64,000 nt of DNA from Piezodorus guildinii (GCA_023052935.1 CM041292.1:34206386-34270385), one strand, 5' to 3'; positions 45,120 through 57,191 are shown, counted from the stretch's first letter. A program made the numbers and translations. Notes: generated by a model not told the origin, from the letters alone.

Positions 45120-45570
45120 TATCAGCTGGCCGGACTTTCAGAAGATAAATTGAGCAAACTCTTTTATAATTTCATAAAATAGGAATAGTAATGTAGATGT
45201 ACAATATACATTTCGGGTGTTTAATATTTTAGAAAAATTGTTATAAAAAGCTCTAAACCGTAAGACTAAATCGGCATAAACTTAAGTGATGATTATAATT
45301 TTTTTATTTTTTTTTATTTATTTATTTTTTTTTATTCGTATATATTAGAATAATGATCATAATTAGATTATAATATTGTATATTATGATTATAATATAAA
45401 AATAATGTCTATAATTAGAATATTTAATCTAAAACACTCTTTTCTTTGGATACTCAATGTAATTCTTCAACCTTTTTCAATTTTGATTTTATTTAAAAAA
45501 TCACACATTGGTTTTAACAATGGAATTAGGTGAAAGTCGTTTGTATCGCACACCATTTTTTTTTTTTTTT
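45120..45570 (+). repeat. Family C repeat, diverged copy (right half)
   Basis: Ends 'aggtgaaagtcgtttgtatc' plus 'gcacaccatttttttttt', the family C right end. Its segment 45182-45210 ('gtaatgtagatgtacaatat') is the inverse of part of the copy at 45735. Confidence 0.55.
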
Positions 45571-45579
45571 TTTAAAGAT

Positions 45580-45720
45580 TTTTTTTTAATATTGATTTAT
45601 TGAGATATATTACTATCTGTTTCAAAATGAAAAGTAGTGATGGTGATATTAGACCACATTCATACAATATATGCAGAAAATAATTACATAAAAGTCAAAT
45701 TACATAAAATATTAAATAAA
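45580..45720 (-). mobile_element. Jockey-clade LINE 3' tail (subfamily A)
   Basis: Minus orientation: 'tattttctgcatatattgta', 'tcattttgaaacagatagta', 'atatatctcaataaatatta' and an A-run, matching 5760-5853. It sits between two inverted family C copies. Confidence 0.65.
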
Positions 45721-45734
45721 TAAATTTTATATAT

Positions 45735-46550
45735 ATGTATATATATTGTACATTTTGCCCCCGAAAGGTATATTGTACATCTATATTACTATTCCTATTT
45801 AAAGAAATTAAAAAAGAGTTTGCTCTTTTCTCCTTTAGTGGGTTATCAAATTCTTTCAAATTGCATATTTTCCCGTTTTTCTTTTTTTTTTTTTTAATCA
45901 ATGGTAAAACGTTGAAGTAGTTAATTTTAACAAAACTGTAAAAATAATTTTAAATATGGGTATTTATACCCTATCAGACTGTTTCAATCATAATGAAAAC
46001 ACGTGATATTAAAGCTCATAAGATATTACACCAAGCAAGTTTAATCAATATCGTTAGAGCCGTTTTAGAAAAAAATCCTGAAAATGTGCATAGTATATTA
46101 GTCTTCTGGTTCACTGTATTTATTCAAAAAGATAAAGTTCTAAAATATGAATTTTCAGTTCAAACTTATATTTTTCGAGCAGGACTAACCAAACACACGA
46201 GACCTTATGTTGGGACTCGGTCATATAGTTGAAGTTGTATGCCATTATGCTACAAAAATATATAAATATGAGAATGACCAACCAGAATAATCTTAAAAAT
46301 GAGGACAAGAATCCGAAAAAAAAAAAAAAAAACTGAAAAAAAAAAAAAAAAAGTTAATGGAAATAAAGAATACCCAATTGAATATTACTTGAATACATAA
46401 AAGTACATAAACCTTCCTCACGATAAATAAATAGAAAGGGACTTGGTTATTTGGACACAGAAGACCGAAATATGAATTCGAAAATTTTCAAATGCAATAC
46501 CTACCCCTTAATATGTATTTTATATAAAAATTAGACATGAGTGAAAGTAA
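45735..46550 (-). repeat. Family C repeat, diverged copy, interrupted
   Basis: Contains 'tgtacatctatattactatt', 'ttcgagcaggactaaccaaa', 'gggactcggtcatatagttg' and, after a poly(A) insertion (46316-46352), a second version of the last segment ('gggacttggttatttggaca', 46438), then the terminal 'gagtgaaagtaaaa'. The internal duplication mirrors copy 3. Confidence 0.55.
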
Positions 46551-46729
46551 AAAATCAGGATTATACATAAGAAAATCAATATTATACATGTATACCAGTT
46601 TAGCTCAAAATTGCACTTATAATTGTGGATGTAATTAGTTAACCGTTGAGAATTACTGGAAGGAATTAGTCCGGGTGGCGGTCATTAAATAAAACAACTA
46701 AATAGTTTCAACTATTTTATTGTTTGCCA

Positions 46730-46762
46730 ACGTTTCGATCCCCTTTGTGGGTCATCATCAGG
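46730..46762 (-). ncRNA. Hammerhead-ribozyme-like motif with unchanged catalytic core
   Basis: Minus strand: CTGATGA exactly (46755-46761), a stem II built from GACCC and GGGATC with one bulge, then GAAAC (46732-46736) and GTTGG. All conserved core boxes of the hammerhead are present. Helix III is the palindromic ACGT, which pairs only minimally in cis. The flank 'ttagtccgggtggcggtcat' (about 46664) also occurs, inverted, near the motif at 42871, so both come from one element family. That family is plausibly Penelope-like or a retrozyme. Confidence 0.68.
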
Positions 46763-48729
46763 GCGCATGGTGGGAGAATAGAAACTGAGTTACACTTATA
46801 ATTAGTTTTTAAATTACCTTTTACTACTAAGAGATAATAAAAATTAAGAAATTACTATCTAGAAAAAATACTGATGTGAATTCCATCTATTTAAATTAAA
46901 ATCTCACTGATAGATGAGAGGCACTTGATTTGTTTGACAGTTTGAGAAAAGAAAATCGAAAAAGAGCTTAAATAAAAATAAAATTTTACTAACAAGAATA
47001 AAAAACGAATAATTTAAAATATTTTAAATTTTACGGCTAGATTTGTTTTTACGATATCTTGGACGTTGTTAGGAATTTGATAGGGCTATGTCACCCTGAC
47101 ATTTTCTTCAATATATTTCTAAAATTCCGATGTTTTTAGCTTTATATGTTTTGAAGTCCACATAACCTCAATCTTTTTTTTCTTGTCTTTTGTTTTTATT
47201 ATATAAAATTTTTTAAAATACAGTTAGTTTTTTCAATCCGGAATAGAATCAAATATCTTTCTCTATTTATACAAATACAATACAAATTGTAATATATCTT
47301 AATAAAGATAGAAAAAAAAAAATGCAAAAGACCAACAGAATGTATCTATCTTCGTTTTGCAATGATTAAATGGCACACCAACACTCACAAATTGTATTGG
47401 TTACGAAGATACTGCTGTTTATTCTTAATTAATTTTTGGATGTTACTATGGATTTATTGTTTAATTTATCAAAATGTTAAATGAATAGTGATCAATTTAT
47501 TTTTAACTTGAATAATAATGTTTTATTAACATTTAACTAAAAATAATAATAAAACCAACTATATAAAATATTTACTTTACTGCTAAATTCGCTATATTGA
47601 TATCTCGGAGGATGTTATGAACTAGTTAGGTCTATCACTCTGATATTTTCTTTAATTTATGACTACGAATCCTTTTTTTTTTTTTTTTTTTTAGCTTTTA
47701 AGTTTTGTTTAATTTGAAGTTCACATAGCCTTATTTTTAACAAAATTTAATAAAATAAATTTCTTTGATGGAACGGAGACAGAAATAGTTCCCTGAAAAA
47801 ATAGTTTCCTCTATTTATGCAAACGACTAGTTTTGTAGTATCGCTAGAGTTTCGTTTTTTTATTATAAAATGGCCCACTTTAATCATTTGAATTGTATGT
47901 CTTCTATGGATTCTACTACTTATTCTCATTTGATTTTCGAATTATTCTCTGGATTTATAGTTTACCATTTATTAATTTTAAATGATTAGTCACCAATTGA
48001 TTGTTCATTTTAATAGTTTTGTTTTAATTTGACTGAGCTTACATCAAAATTAAGATTATTCAAGGAATTTTAGTGTTATACTGTCTATAATTTTCCTAAA
48101 AGTTAAAACACTCAACATGAATTCTCTTTGGATAGGTTTATGATGTTCTCGCAACAAAAAAATCATCTTAGAAGACATGATAGAAACGAGTGGTAGTTAC
48201 TAAACTTTATTTATAAAAGAGGTAAGGCGAAGAATACAGGGAAAAAGAGAGAAAAAACAAATCCCAATTACAGTTATTTATGAAGTTTAAAGACAGAAAG
48301 CTGACCTTTGAGCAAATGGAACTAAGACTCGTAATCATCCAAACGGATTTAAAAATGACTTCATCTAGTACTGAGCATTTCTCCGACTGATTGGGCGATT
48401 AAAGTCACTAGATGTAATGCTAAAATTATTATGGATGTTTATTAAAGACGTCATAGCATTTCACAATGTAATGTAATGCTTGTAAAATATATATCTGTTT
48501 CACTCATAATCTGTTTTTATTTTCTTTGAAAAAAATGAAGAAATATTTCTGATATTTCAAAGAGTATAAGTTTTAAAACATAAAGCTCAAATAAATTCGT
48601 TGTTCTTTTATTTGTACAATAAAAGAAAAAATAGGTTTCGATCCGAACATCAAAAGAAATTGTTCACTGTCCTTCTCTTATTAACTGGTTTGTCCCAGAA
48701 TTTTCCGCGTCGGGTTTTGTTGTAGAAAG
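46763..48729. other. AT-rich intergenic stretch
   Basis: T-run at about 47670-47692. A possible LINE tail ('ttgtaatatatcttaataaa', 47288) is too short to assign. No gene found. Confidence 0.4.
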
Positions 48730-49232
48730 AGAAAGAATGAAATATATAAGTTGAACGAATTCGATACCCAACTAAAGGAGGCAACTGAAAAAATATATTT
48801 TTAATGATTTTTTTTTGTTTTTGAACATAAGAACAGTAATATACATGTATGGTATACCGTTTGAAAGCTAAAGATTTAAGAAAAAATGTTATCTCATACA
48901 CAAGCTTTTAAAAGTTAATAGAGAGTGATGAAAAGCCGACAAAACTGACTGATTATTTTAGATAAATATATAATATATTTTTTAATAAAACACGTTTCTA
49001 TAGAAATTCCTTTTAAGTAATTATTTGATGGTTTCACTCATATTTGAAAATTCTCTAATTGATTTTAAAAACGGAGGTAAGTGAAAGTCGTGTGTTGTCC
49101 GCACTAGATTTTTTAATTTCATTTTGCTGGTACATACAGGCAATGGTTAATTGAATGGTGTATTTCAGTTAAAAACTAATATTTGAAAACTTTTGCAATA
49201 CTTTCCCATACTATTTCATATTATAGGTATGT
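48730..49232 (+). repeat. Family C repeat, partial copies
   Basis: 48730-49115 is the middle and right part, ending 'gtaagtgaaagtcgtgtgtt'. 49170-49232 looks like a left end in minus orientation ('cttttgcaatactttcccat', 'ataggtatgtaaaagtta'). Confidence 0.65.
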
Positions 49233-49799
49233 AAAAGTTAAATATTAAATAATAAAGTTTTATTTCATACTTGTTTGTTTGTTTATTCGTTTAACGTCAT
49301 TTTATGCTACTACGGCTGATAAGACGATCCTAATTGATTTCATACTTCATGAGGTTTAAAGCAACTTTTACTTAATATGGAAAATCTCTTTAGGTTACTC
49401 CTTGAATATCTTATAATGCTATAAAGCGTTTCATAGAAATTGAGAGAGACATAATGATCATTTTAAATAACGTTTAAAAAACATGTCTAAGAAACTATCG
49501 AGGAAGTAAAACTAAGCAGTGAAGATCTTCGCAACTCAATATTACCACCAGCTGTTGGTTGCAAAATGGCGGTCAATTAGAGATTTTTCACGCTCATAAA
49601 TCTCACAGAGGGAAAAGAAAATATCCAGTGTTTTTGAATCATTATATGGAATTATGGTGAAAAAAAACAACACAGTTAGTAAACGCTTTTTCTAAACTTT
49701 TTTTTATAATCAACTTTGGTATTCCACACTGAAAAACAATCCTTAACAACCTTAAAATTTTAAGGTTTCAAATTCCATTACACAATGTGCGTGTTATCT

Positions 49800-50065
49800 G
49801 CGGCAAACTATTACACTATGGTTTATAATATTAATGATGTTATCATATTATGTACCTGTGTAGGCAAATAACTTATGTATAACGTTATAAGTAATTAAAT
49901 AGATAAAGAATGACTAAACATCTACACCGTAAGTTTATAATCCAAAAAAACTGGCATCACTACTGCTAATTTCAAAACGCAATATCTTTGCTATTTCTAA
50001 ACCGACTCAAATGATTTTTTTTTTAAGTTTTGTAGGGGATTTAATCAGAAATGGACAGAAACAGT
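49800..50065. repeat. Family D dispersed noncoding repeat, copy 4
   Basis: 'cactatggtttataatatta', 'actgctaatttcaaaacgca' and 'atctttgctatttctaaacc' match copies 1-3. Confidence 0.55.
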
Positions 50066-50639
50066 CATGAGCATTTCATTACATATAATTGTTGTTGCTA
50101 GTTAGGGCTTTAAGGCGTAAAACATCAAAGGTCATCAACGCCTATACTAACGCACACATAATTGTTAAACTTCTAGAAGAAGGAAAAAAATAAATAAATG
50201 ATATTAATCATAAAGAAAAATATAAAAAGGGAAATCAATAATGAATGACAAAAATAACTAATAAAAAATAAATGTAAAGTTGCGATAAACTACTTAATAA
50301 TAAATAAAGTTGTAACAAAAAACTTGTTTTTGGTAAAAAGTTCGAATGATGAAGGTAGTAAGGTTTATAATTTGGGTAATAAAGAGTTTTTTAGAAAAAG
50401 TTCAAATATTAATTTAATTAAATCCTCATTATCTCCTAGAACTTTTGATAAATTTGCAATGAGTCCCATTCTGTGAAGACTGCATATATTACCGGTATAG
50501 GGTAGAATTGTTTTTGGATACTACATACCTTGAAACGCGAAAGTTTCAATTCAAGGTAGGTTAAATAAATTTTTTTTTGAGGTACATATATATACATTTT
50601 TTTGTCAATGACCATAGTATATTATTAAAAATTAGAATA

Positions 50640-51185
50640 TAACAACTCTTTAATACATAATATTTATATCACACTCAAATATGCCCTCCTTAACTTCCTT
50701 TTATTATAAATTTATTTTTCTTCACAATTTATTACATAAGTTTTTCTACGTTTCGGGGCTCTTTCTCCATTATCAAGATATATGCTTTTCTAAAAGTTCA
50801 TGCATTTTTTTCTTCAAATGACAAAAACTATGTAATAATTTGTGAAGGAAAATAAATGCATAATAAAATGAAGTTAAGGGGTGCATATTTGAGTGTGAAA
50901 TATTAAGTAAAACTTCCTAAAAAATTACAAAAGAAAATAAACTAAATTTAAATATGGAAATTAGAACCAACCATATGACCAACAATTCTTCACATTTGAA
51001 GGAAAAAATGAATGTAATTTTAGAAAAGCATATAATATCTTGATAATGGGGAAAGAATCCCGAAACGTAGAAAAACTATGTAATAAATTATGAAGAAAAA
51101 TAAATTTATAATAAAAGGAAGCAAATGAGTGGATATCTGAGTATGAAATATTAAGTAAAACTTCCTAAAAAATTACAAAAGAAAA
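50640..51185. repeat. Inverted and direct repeat cluster with two hammerhead-like motifs
   Basis: A minus-strand unit (about 50640-50818) is followed by a partial plus-strand unit (50821-50935) and a fuller plus-strand unit (about 50995-51185). The shared end is 'gaaatattaagtaaaacttc ... cctaaaaaattacaaaagaa'. Minus and plus units share 'tgaagaaaaataaatttata' in opposite orientation. Each of the two fuller units carries CTTGATAATGG ... CCCGAAACGTAG (50748-50777 minus, 51039-51068 plus). The CUGAUGA box reads CTTGATAA, so catalysis is unlikely. Confidence 0.65.
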
Positions 51186-51188
51186 GAT

Positions 51189-51210
51189 TATATATATATA
51201 TAATATATAT

Positions 51211-51293
<83 letters not shown>

Positions 51294-51305
51294 ATATATA
51301 TTTAT
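51189..51305. repeat. Long (AT)n tract
   Basis: About 115 nt of AT/TA with short ACATAC interruptions in mirrored positions. It begins where the preceding unit ends. Confidence 0.92.
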
Positions 51306-51514
51306 TTATTTAATATATGCAATCATACATGTAATAAACAACGTATTGGGAAGGAATTTTATGGCTGAAATTTACTACCCGTAAATGCAGTTATTTCTTT
51401 ATTTTATGAGTACTTCGATTATCCACATCGAATTCCATGTAATAATATAAGTAATTAATAATAAAAACTTTATTATTACTAATATAACTCTAACAGAAAG
51501 AATATAGAATAATA

Positions 51515-51660
51515 TTACCAGGTGGAATCATATCATGGTGGTACTATGTGCATGAATGTTCCCCTATGTTTGTTTATGGGTGCATCTGTTAAAGGCATAT
51601 GGATACTCGCTGCTACGTGTGGTTCGCCCAAGGGTTTTATTAGGATCTAACGTACAGACA
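51515..51660. other. GC-richer unique block
   Basis: The plus strand is open for 45 codons after an AG (VESYHGGTMCMNVPLCLFMG ... SPKGFIRI, stop). The minus strand is also open for about 30 codons. The acceptor context is weak. Unassigned. Confidence 0.15.
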
Positions 51661-52183
51661 TTTTTTTTCATAAACATAGTTAAGCTTACCTATTTATACC
51701 CTAACTATAAGAGTAAATAAATCGAGAGATCCTCTTTAGAAAAAAAATAGATAAACAGTAAACAAAACAACATTTTTTTGACCGATTGATGGTTGAAGTT
51801 GTCAAAGAATTAAGAATTCTAATGTATTTGTTTGTTCGTACTACATGAAACCCCTTGCACAAAATATGTTTACTTATTTGCAGTCATAAAAATTTGACAT
51901 GGACATAGATACACACACACACACTCGTGAAATAAGGTTAGTACTAAATGTTAGTTATTAAATAATAATTTATTTATTATTATTATCGGAGACCTTAATC
52001 CTGGACTCACTGGGAATCCTGCATCACCACATATATTGAGGCTAGGCACGATTTATTTCCGAATAAAAACTTCAACTTTACATATAAGTTCAACCATTAT
52101 AATTTCACTAAATAGAACATATCTTCTGTCAACTATATTTTATTATTAATAATAATATATTTATATCATTAACTAACTCAAAA

Positions 52184-52211
52184 ACGTTTCGACGGCTTGC
52201 CACATCTTCAG
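52184..52211 (-). ncRNA. Hammerhead-like motif
   Basis: Minus strand: CTGAAGA, a short GGC/GCC helix, GAAAC, GTTTT. One change in the first box and a very short stem. Confidence 0.45.
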
Positions 52212-52444
52212 GTATGTCCTAAAACAATTTTTCACATTACGAAATTATTATTTATATTCCATCTATTGACTAAACTTGATTATAATTTTTATATATTTTT
52301 TTATAATATTTTCACATACCTTGAAATTTTCACTTATTAATATAATTATCCAAAATCATCTTTATAAATAATCTTCACTTACTTCATAAATAATATTAAT
52401 AATATCGATATTTCTGTCTAATATTTTTAAAATATGGTCTCACT

Positions 52445-52523
52445 AACCTTAAGTATGTAATATATAGTGAAATGTGGATTGTTATCATGAAAATTTCAAA
52501 ATTAACGTCTACCATTGAAATAC
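52445..52523 (+). repeat. Family C repeat split by the LINE pair (left part)
   Basis: 'aagtatgtaatatatagtga', 'gattgttatcatgaaaattt' and 'ccattgaaatac' align with the family C left end ('gcgatcgtgaaaattttcga ... caacggaaatac'). The same element resumes at 61764. Confidence 0.7.
52511..52523 (+). repeat. Target-site duplication, left copy
   Basis: accattgaaatac. The right copy, accatttaaatac, is at 61751-61763 (12/13 identical). Confidence 0.85.
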
Positions 52524-52534
52524 CAGATCAGCTG

Positions 52535-53201
52535 ATGCGCTCGATGATAACAGTCATACGTTACATCGTCTCTCAGATTTTTGCTTTTTTCAGTAGGAAT
52601 TCGCTTGAATTCAGTCTGGAGAACATCACTAGACCTCAGGAATACTACGGCAGTGAATATTGGAGGAATTTCGGTAAGCAAAGTTATAATTTACTTTGTA
52701 CAATCACGAAAAAGTGAAAGGAGGGTCACTGATCAGCTGATTGCCGCTAGCTCGGCAAGCTCGGGCTTGCTTTTCTTTAACTTATCTTTCTTTTATCTTT
52801 AATTCTTATCTCATTATTTATTTATTATTATTATTTTCTTAATCAATGAGATGGATGCGCTCGATGACAACAGTCATACGTTACTTCGTCTCTCAGATTT
52901 TTGCTCTTTTCAGTAGGAATTCGCTTGAGTTCAGTCTAAAAAACATCACTAGACTTCAAGAAAACCACAGCAGTGAATATTGGAGAAATATCGGTAAGCA
53001 AAGTTATAATTTACTTTGTACAATCACGAAAAGTGAAAGGAGGGTCACTGATCAGCTGATCGCCGCTAGCTCGGCAAGCTCGGGCTTGCTTTTCTTTAAC
53101 TTATCTTTCTTTTATTATTCTTCCTTCTCATTCTCATTTCATTATTTATCTATTATTATTATTTTTTATTTTTTTATTATTATTTTTTTTTTTTTTAATA
53201 A
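52535..53201 (+). repeat. Tandem 5'UTR units of LINE copy 1
   Basis: Two units of about 322 and 345 bp, each starting 'gatgcgctcgatga.aacagt', containing 'tcagatttttgct.ttttca', 'cggtaagcaaagttataatt', the palindrome 'gcaagctcgggcttgc', a pyrimidine-rich stretch and ending 'aatgagat'. Units differ at scattered positions, so they are not an assembly duplication. Tandem 5' units act as promoter monomers in some LINEs; that role here is inference. Confidence 0.85.
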
Positions 53202-54509
53202 ATGAGATATTTTCATCAAGTTATGTCCTCAAAAGCTACAAGTAAAAGATCTAGATCTGCAGGTTCAAACTCATCTCCTAAAAAACAGAGACCTCGCCGT
53301 GAAAATAATAAAAAAATGATTCCACCAGCGACCGCTTCAACTACCTCTTTAGGATCTGAACCACAGCCCAGCACATCATCACAAGGAATGACTGATGAAT
53401 CGCCGTTTTTTACACCGAACCCATTTCAGATCCTCCAAAATCAAAATGAAAAAGAATCTATGGAATCTTCTCCTATACCCAGAGAACCACTACCTCCACC
53501 AATTTTTGTTAAAAATATTAAAAATTTTCAACTAAGTACTTTGTGCGCATTTAAACAAATTAACCGATCCTAATAGTTATTCTTGTATAAGTAGAACCAG
53601 TGATACTAAAATATCCCCGACTACCGCCGAAAGCTACAGAAAAATAGTAAAATATCTGAGTGAGACCAAAGCTGATTTTCATACCTATCAGTTGCGCCAG
53701 GAGAGAGCTTTAAGGGTTGTAATTAGAAACCTACACCCTTCGACACCAGTTACAGCTATCAAAGAAGAACTGACGGAGATAGGCTATAAAGTGCGGCAAG
53801 TCACCAATGTCCTAAAAGATAAAATTCCAATGCCTCTATTCTTCGTGGACTTGGAACCATCAGCAGGAGTTGAAAAAGTTTACGACCTCAATAGATTGTA
53901 CTATACTAGTGTAAGAGTTGAGAAACCTTACACTAAGTAAGAAATAGTTCAGTGCCATAATTGTCAGGCATATGGTCATACGAGAACTTACTGCCACCAC
54001 ACACCACGCTGTGTAAAATGCGGTGAGCAACATAAATCAGAAGAATGCACAAGATCAAGATCAACACCCGCTGTATGTGCTCTGTGCCTCGAGGACCACC
54101 CGGCTAACTACAAGGGATGTCAAATCTACAAGAACCTCAAAAGCAGATACCAAAAACCTCAGAATCTGGATGAAACAGAAGTAGAAGACAACCTTCAAAA
54201 AAAATTGATTCCAATGTAACATTTGCCCATCTACTTGGAGGTGGGAACCAGAACAAAGAGGCCCTGCCGGAACAACGCATACTTCAAAATCCTGAACCCC
54301 TTCCACAACCACATATGCCTCAAAATTTAACCAACCATCAAAAACCTCATCCGAATCAAATTTCTCATATTCCTCCTCCATCCAATGTCACAGACCTTAC
54401 AAGTTTGATGACATCCTTCATCACTGAAATCAAATCCCTTGTTATGCCGCTAATATCACTACTTACTAATCTCGTATCAAATTTAATCCTATCCTTAAAA
54501 AATCCTTAA
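53202..54509 (+). pseudogene. LINE ORF1 (gag-like) of copy 1, inactivated
   Basis: Same order as the intact ORF1 at 57484: basic N-terminus (SKRSRSAGSNSS), the FVKNIKNF region, a PRE_C2HC-like fold (ALRVVIRNLHPSTPVTAIKE ... LPMPLFFVDLEPSAGVEK-type) and three zinc knuckles. It is broken by a frameshift near 53535, a stop at 53938-53940 just before the knuckles and a deletion with frame change near 54190-54215. The final part (to LKNP, stop at 54507) is again in the ORF2 frame. A working protein would bind LINE RNA. Confidence 0.9.
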
Positions 54510-57191
54510 ATGACTACACCTAACTCCTTATCCATTCTCCTTTGGAATGCGAATGGTGTTAGAAATCACTCTGACGAACTTACAGCTTTATTGCAAGACA
54601 AAAACGTTGATGTAGCACTTATTACTGAAACTAGACTAACCACTAAACAGTTCTTTAAAATACCTCAATACGTAACATACCGTACGGACCACCCAGACGG
54701 ACGGAAAAGCCCATGCCGGTACTGCTGTCATTGTGCACCAGTCCCTCTCCCACCATATACTCCCAGTCCTCTCCTATGATTTCCTACAATGCACCGCCAT
54801 AGTAATCAAGACTTTTTCTTTTCCGATCACCCTCGCATCGGCGTACTGCCCTCCTAAACATTCCATCTCCAACATTCTATTCGAATCTTTTCTCAATTCC
54901 TTAGGAAACCACTTCATTCTGGGTGCAGACATGAATGCTAAGAACCAACAATGGGGTTCCAGATCCACGAATTGTCGTGGTCGGAATTACAGTCTGCACT
55001 CAACTCTAGACGTCTCAACCTCCTGCCTCCTGATTCCCCTACCTACTGGCCAACTGATCCTAACCGTAATCCTGACATCCTTGACTTCTTCATCCACAGC
55101 GGATTAGGCTCCCTAAACATGTCGGTGGCTCGCCTTGATGAACTGTCCTCTGACCATAGTCCATTGCTCCTTAAAGTATCCCTAATTCCTATTCCTAAAC
55201 CCACCCCACCGTCATTTATCAGAGGACCAGTAAACTGGGACCTTTTTCGCCAAATCCTGACCAGTGATATTGACCTCAGTGTGAAACTCAAAACTCCAGA
55301 TGACCTTGACGATGCCGTAAACTCCTTCACCATCGCTATTCAACAATTTGTTTGGACTGCCTCCTCTCCCAAGCACTCCCAGATAAGTCATAACCAAAAT
55401 CATTTACCACAACACCTCATAGACCTCATCCGCACCAAACGACGATCCAGATCCTTATGGCAACGCACCCGTCACCCTACAGATCGCCGCTCCTATAACT
55501 TTTATTGTAGACAATTAAAGAGGGAGCTGGCGACCTTCCGTTCCCAATCCTTTAGTTCCTTCCTTTCTTCTCTTTCGGCTTGTGACAATTCCCTGTGGAA
55601 TGTCACCAAGAAGATTCTAAAATCCCACCATATTTCCCATCCCCTCCGTCGTAGTAATGGCTCCTGGGCTGCGTCTGATGAAGACAAAGCCGAGGAACTT
55701 GCCAAATACGTTTCCGAAGTCTTCACACCTCATCCAGAATCCCATCCAAACCACACTGCAGTGGTGGAAGAGTTCCTTCAGTCTCCAATCCCGCTTTCAT
55801 TACCTCCTAAAGCAGTTAATCCCTCTGAGGTCAAATATCATCTCCGAAAACTTGCACTCCGTAAATCTCCTGGATACGATCTCCTCACTCCTCAGATTCT
55901 CAGACAGCTTCCATCTAAAGCCATTATATTTCTTACATATATTTGCAACTCCATTCTACGCACTACTCATTTTCCTCTCTTATGGAAACATTCCACTATA
56001 ATTCTCTTCCTAAAACCAGGTAAACCTCCTAACACAACGACCTCATATAGACCTATCAGCCTACTCCCAATCCTTTCAAAAATCTTTGAAAAAATCCTCC
56101 TCAAACGAATATTACCTTTATTAGAATCCCACACTATTCCTTCCCATCAGTTTGGATTCCGTTCCTAACATTCAACCGTTCAGCAAGGGCTCCGAGTAGT
56201 TGATCATATTTCCTCTACCCTTGAGAACAAGGAGTACTGCTCGGGTGCATTTCCGGACATAACGCAAGCATTTGACCGGGTGTGGCACCCGGGATTACTC
56301 TTTAAGCTCAAAAACCATTTACCCCTATCCTTATACCTAGTCCTCCGATCCTATCTATCAAACCGCTCCTTCCGCTGTGGTGCAGAATATTCCAATTATT
56401 ATCCAGTCGAATCCGGTGTTCCTCAGGGCAGTGTCCTTGGTCCTTTCCTCTACAACATATACACGGCTGATATTCCTGTTTGCCCTAATACCTTCCTAGC
56501 AACGTACGCTGATGACACCGCTATCCTATCCTCTCACTCAGATCCCGAAATTGCATCTATAGGCCTCCAAACGCACCTTTCTCAAATTGAAGACTGGTGT
56601 AACAACTGGAGAATCAAAGTTAATCAATCCAAATGCAGACATGTTACCTTTACCCTTCGAAGACAATCCTGCCCTCCAGTTCTCTTTAACTCCGTTCCGC
56701 TTCCTTTCTCCGACACAGTCCGGTATCTTGGCTTCCTTCTGGACAAAAGACTAACTTGAAACCCGCATACTAGACTTAAACGACAAGAACTTAATCGACG
56801 ATTTGGACAATTATACAGACTACTGAACAGAAATTCTAAATTATCTATCGAGAACAAACTGCTAATATACAAGACAGTACTGAAACCTATCTGGTCCTAC
56901 GGACTTGAACTGTGGGGGACAGCCAAATATTCTAACATCAAACGCATTCAATCCTTCCAATCAAAAGTCCTCCGAACAATAGTTAATGCTCCTTATTATG
57001 TTTCCAACCATACCTTACACCGCGACCTAAATATTCCATTTATTTTAGACCTTATACCATTAAAATTCTCTAAATTTCATCAGAACCTTATCCATCACCC
57101 TAATCCCCTAGCTCAATCCTTATCCAGCTCCACACATCCTTACCATCCTCCTAGAAGGTTGAAACGGCAGTGGCCCCGAGACCTCTTGTAA
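54510..57191 (+). pseudogene. LINE ORF2 (endonuclease-reverse transcriptase) of copy 1, inactivated
   Basis: Begins MTTPNSLSILLWNANGVRNH directly after the ORF1 stop. The APE endonuclease motifs (ITETRL, GADMNAKNQQWGS, SDHSPLLLK) and RT motifs (SYRPISLLPILSKIFEKIL, ITQAFDRVWH, SGVPQGSVLGPFLYN, TYADDTAIL) are recognisable. Lesions: a 4-bp insertion near 54700, a -1 frameshift near 54985, a stop at 56166-56168, a 6-bp deletion near 56373, motif A FLDIAQAFD changed to FPDITQAFD, and a stop at 56757-56759 (TGA for TGG). The natural end is RRLKRQWPRDLL. It cannot produce a full enzyme. Confidence 0.92.

Noticed and set aside
47270..47320. LINE 3' end (ttgtaatatatcttaataaa plus A-run)
   Set aside because: Only about 25 bp match, with no upstream 3'UTR similarity.
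52472..53205. 81- and 119-codon frames upstream of LINE ORF1 as separate genes
   Set aside because: They lie in the duplicated LINE 5'UTR units; noted as a possible leader frame but not called as genes.
54061..54381. 106-codon minus-strand frame opposite LINE ORF1
   Set aside because: Antisense to the gag-like ORF1; composition follows from the sense codons.
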